Source of the DNA: UBA1231 sp045123185
GTDB lineage: Bacteria; Bacillota_I; Bacilli_A; ML615J-28; CAG-313
Direction of reading: 5' to 3'
DNA length: 15,869 nucleotides
Assembly: GCA_045123185.1 (NCBI GenBank)
Contig: JBGVIL010000097.1
Span: forward strand, 1 to 15,869
The notes below the pieces were generated by a model that was not told the origin of the DNA, ran no database searches, and was given only the letters and a program-made list of their open reading frames with translations. Below, one piece after another: positions 13,386 through 15,869 of the stretch. The position numbers were made by a program, and so were the translations under genes. Within the stretch, counting starts at the first letter, position 1. Each line of letters opens with the position of its first letter.

Positions 13386-15044
13386 TTATTTATTTAAAAT
13401 GTTATTAATTCTTCTAGTTACTTCTTCTTTACCTAAGATTTTCATAACAATATAAAGGTTAGGTGATTGAGCTCTTAAAGATACAGCAAGACGTAGGATT
13501 GCTGCTACATCACCAACATGACCTAAGAAAGCTTCACGATTCTTTTTGAATTCTTTTGCGTTTGCTGCAAATCCTTGACTTACCGCTACTTCTTTCATCG
13601 CTGCAAACCAGTCTTCTTCTGAAAGATCTAAATCGAATACATCTACATACGCTTTTAATACTTTCTTAATTGTTTCTTCACTTAAGTTTTCTGGGAATAC
13701 TAAGTCTTTAACCATTTCATCATAGTATTCATTATAGAAGAATTTAATTAATGGTAAAATATCAGAGAATTTTTCATAGTCTTTTCTTGGATTTTCTTTT
13801 TCTCTTTCAATACCAACAATTTGTGAAAAATATGCTGGATCTTTTTCAATTAATGCAAATAATTCTGGTGAATATTCTTTAGCCCAAAGTGTTGCTGCTT
13901 CGCTAAATTCTTTTGTATTCATGTGGCCTAGCTTTTCTTTACATAGGTTTTGAACTTTTGCAAGATCAAATAAAGCACCATCTAAAGACATTTTTTCAAA
14001 TGTAAATTTAAATTCATCTTTATCGGCAGTAGGATTTTCATCACGCCATGCTTCATAGTTAGAGTTAGCAATTGTATATAAGTATTCCATGAATCCTTCA
14101 ATTGGATAACCTTGTTCTAAGAAGAATGAAACAGCTGCTTCTAAGTCTTTTCTCTTTGAAAGCTTACGTCTATTTCCATTATCTAGTTTCATGATAACTG
14201 GTAAGTGAGCATATATTGGTGCTTGCCAGTTCATACTATTAAATAATTCAATATGAATTGGTAAACTTGGCATCCATTCTTCACCACGAGTTACATGTGT
14301 AGTATGCATAAAGTGATCATCAACTAGATGCGCAAAGTGATATGTTGGAAGACCATCACTCTTATAAATTACGATGTGTTGATCATTTTCGGCCATTTCA
14401 ATATGACCACGAATTGCATCGTCAATTGCTACTTTATTATGATAATCACCTTGTGATCTAAAACGAATAACAAAGTTTTCACCATTTTTAATTCTTTCGA
14501 TTTGTTCTTCAGGTGTTAATGTACTACATTTTGCGTATTGAGCATAATAACCAAAGTTTTCTTTGTTAGCATTTTGTGTTTCACGCATTTTTGATAGTTC
14601 TTCTGGTGTACAGAAACATGGATATGCCATATTTTTTTCAAGCATATATTTGATAACTACTTTATAAATATCTGCTCTTTGACTTTGTACATATGGACCA
14701 TAATTTCCACTTTCTTTATTTGTTCCTAAGTATCCTTCATCTGGAGTTACACCAAATGTTTGTAATTGACTAATTAAACTATCTCCACTTCCTTCAACTT
14801 CTCTTTTTTGGTCAGTGTCTTCTAAACGAATATAGAATACACCACCACTTTGTTTTGCAAACTTACGAGAAGTCATTGAAGCAAATAGTGATCCTGTATG
14901 TAAGAAACCAGTTGGACTTGGTGCAAATCTTGTTACCATTGCACCTTCTGGTAAATCACGAGCTGGATATCTCTTTTCTAAATCTTCGATTGTTTCAGTA
15001 ATATCTGGAAAGATTAAATCTGCTAATTGTTTATATACTGTCAT
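13386..15044 (-). CDS. gltX: Glutamyl-tRNA synthetase
   Basis: Class I aminoacyl-tRNA synthetase that charges tRNA-Glu in the cytoplasm. From the chosen start it has 552 residues, longer than the roughly 480 common in Bacilli because of an N-terminal extension of about 35 residues and extra sequence later; this longer type also occurs in other anaerobic Firmicutes. The ATP-binding signature is RFAPSPTGFLHTGSL (HTGS in place of HIGH, residues 49-52) and the second is RRKLSKRK (294-298, KMSKS-like). Cys143, Cys145 and Cys173 fall where many bacterial GluRS enzymes bind zinc. The C-terminal half is helical, as expected for anticodon binding. A GTG at 15053 is in frame, but it is part of the AGGTGA ribosome binding site of the ATG at 15044, so the ATG is preferred. 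queA ends 17 bp upstream. In lineages without GlnRS this enzyme also charges tRNA-Gln. Confidence 0.95.
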   Translation of the reverse strand: MTVYKQLADLIFPDITETIEDLEKRYPARDLPEGAMVTRFAPSPTGFLHTGSLFASMTSRKFAKQSGGVFYIRLEDTDQKREVEGSGDSLISQLQTFGVTPDEGYLGTNKESGNYGPYVQSQRADIYKVVIKYMLEKNMAYPCFCTPEELSKMRETQNANKENFGYYAQYAKCSTLTPEEQIERIKNGENFVIRFRSQGDYHNKVAIDDAIRGHIEMAENDQHIVIYKSDGLPTYHFAHLVDDHFMHTTHVTRGEEWMPSLPIHIELFNSMNWQAPIYAHLPVIMKLDNGNRRKLSKRKDLEAAVSFFLEQGYPIEGFMEYLYTIANSNYEAWRDENPTADKDEFKFTFEKMSLDGALFDLAKVQNLCKEKLGHMNTKEFSEAATLWAKEYSPELFALIEKDPAYFSQIVGIEREKENPRKDYEKFSDILPLIKFFYNEYYDEMVKDLVFPENLSEETIKKVLKAYVDVFDLDLSEEDWFAAMKEVAVSQGFAANAKEFKKNREAFLGHVGDVAAILRLAVSLRAQSPNLYIVMKILGKEEVTRRINNILNK

Positions 15045-15061
15045 TTTCTTCACCTTCTATA

Positions 15062-15869
15062 TTATTTTATAAACATCGCATCTCCGAATGAGAAGAAACG
15101 ATAATTGTTTTTGATTGCTGCATCATATGCATTCATGATTAATTCTTTTGTCGCAAGTGCACTTACTAACATCAATAAAGTTGATTTTGGTAAGTGAAAA
15201 TTTGTAATTAAAGCATCAATTGCTTTAAACTTATATGGCGGATAAATAAAAATATTTGTATCTTCACTACATTCAACAAATTTACCATATTTATTATAAA
15301 TTGACTCTAAAGTTCTTGTTGATGTTGTACCAACACTTATAATTCTTTTACCCTTTTCCTTAGCTTCATTTAAGCGTTGAGCGGTTTCTTTATTCATCAT
15401 ATAAAATTCACTATGCATATGATGATCTTCTATATTATCAACCATTACAGGTCTAAATGTTCCAAGTCCAACATGTAGTGTTACATATTCCATTTGAACA
15501 TTTTTTTCTTTTAATTTTTCTAATACTTCTTTAGTAAAATGAAGTCCAGCTGTTGGTGCAGCAGCACTACCATAGTATTTAGCATATACAGTTTGATAAC
15601 GATCTTGTTCTTTAAGTTTTTCATGTATATATGGAGGTAATGGCATTTCACCTAGTTGTTCTAATTTCTCTAAGAAAATTCCTTCATAATTCATTTTAAA
15701 AGTTCTAAGACCATCTTCGCCTAAACCAATACAAGTTGCTGTAAACTGATTATCACCAAATACAATCTCGGTACCAATTTTTACTCGTTTAGCAGGTCTT
15801 GTTAGTGCTTCCCACGTATCAGTTTCTAATTCTTTTAAAAGTAAGACTTCAATTGAAGCATTGGTTTCT
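15062..15869 (-). CDS. queA: S-adenosylmethionine:tRNA ribosyltransferase-isomerase, partial (N-terminus outside window)
   Basis: The enzyme transfers and rearranges the ribosyl part of S-adenosylmethionine onto 7-aminomethyl-7-deazaguanine in tRNA, making epoxyqueuosine at position 34 of tRNAs with GUN anticodons. The frame is open to the window edge and gives 268 residues of about 340 expected. It begins inside the N-terminal barrel (IEVLLLKELETDTWEAL, RPAKRVKIGTEI). An internal ATG at 15694 is not the start. Family hallmarks are FLEKLEQLGEMPLPPYI, YYGSAAAPTAGLHFT, LHVGLGTFRPV, the HSEFY segment, GTTSTRTLES and TNFHLPKSTLLMLVSAL. It precedes gltX by 17 bp, so the two form an operon ending at 13354. 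Two genes of tRNA function are thus expressed together; the more usual partner tgt is not in the window. Confidence 0.96.
   Translation of the reverse strand, partial: ETNASIEVLLLKELETDTWEALTRPAKRVKIGTEIVFGDNQFTATCIGLGEDGLRTFKMNYEGIFLEKLEQLGEMPLPPYIHEKLKEQDRYQTVYAKYYGSAAAPTAGLHFTKEVLEKLKEKNVQMEYVTLHVGLGTFRPVMVDNIEDHHMHSEFYMMNKETAQRLNEAKEKGKRIISVGTTSTRTLESIYNKYGKFVECSEDTNIFIYPPYKFKAIDALITNFHLPKSTLLMLVSALATKELIMNAYDAAIKNNYRFFSFGDAMFIK

Noticed and set aside
15051..15053. GTG start for gltX
   Set aside because: The GTG is part of the AGGTGA ribosome binding site of the ATG at 15044, 5 nt further on.

Overview
The window reads as AT-rich chromosomal DNA from a low-GC member of the Bacillota, probably a Bacilli/Erysipelotrichia-like lineage close to the Mollicutes. 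The lineage guess is an inference from strong A+T codon use, AGGAGG-type ribosome binding sites, TATAAT-type promoters, and proteins typical of Gram-positive anaerobes (ECF-type vitamin transport, InlB-type repeats, Cthe_2159-like protein). All 13 visible stop codons are TAA. The genes read through without internal TGA, so the standard code applies. A VanY-type carboxypeptidase and an NlpC/P60 hydrolase imply a peptidoglycan wall, which argues against a true wall-less mollicute.

Layout, left to right. (1) 1-763: the 3' part of an ISL3-family transposase on the + strand, a bidirectional terminator, and three copies of a 19-bp dyad that probably mark the right end of the insertion sequence. (2) 782-4849, - strand: polA followed at 12 bp by a COG2509-type FAD-dependent dehydrogenase. 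The polA start is placed at 4849. (3) 4944-5708, + strand: a VanY-like D,D-carboxypeptidase lipoprotein, divergent from polA, ending in a terminator shared with the next gene. (4) 5739-6326, - strand: an ECF transporter S component with a clear promoter. Behind it, 6384-6476 holds three successive perfect hairpins with no assigned gene. (5) 6549-7963, - strand: an ECF sigma factor overlapping (TAATG) a single-pass membrane protein that is probably its anti-sigma factor. (6) 8086-9804, - strand: a modular lipoprotein (two HxH/CxCG knuckles, two InlB-type repeats, SH3-like region, NlpC/P60 peptidase). It is divergent from (7) 9948-11822, + strand: a Cthe_2159-like beta-helix lipoprotein with a Gly/Pro tail. 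(8) 11866-15869, - strand: queA (partial), gltX, a small helical-bundle protein and a flavin-reductase-fold protein with an unusual C-terminal domain.

Functionally the window mixes housekeeping genes (polA, gltX, queA) with an envelope block: two surface lipoproteins, a wall carboxypeptidase and a sigma/anti-sigma switch. The sigma pair lies directly downstream of the NlpC/P60 lipoprotein but is separated from it by a terminator, so a regulatory link is possible but not shown. I see no CRISPR array, tRNA, rRNA, defence island or prophage. The least explained items are the hairpin cluster at 6384-6476, the sensor domain of the anti-sigma protein, and the C-terminal domain of the flavin-reductase-like protein.
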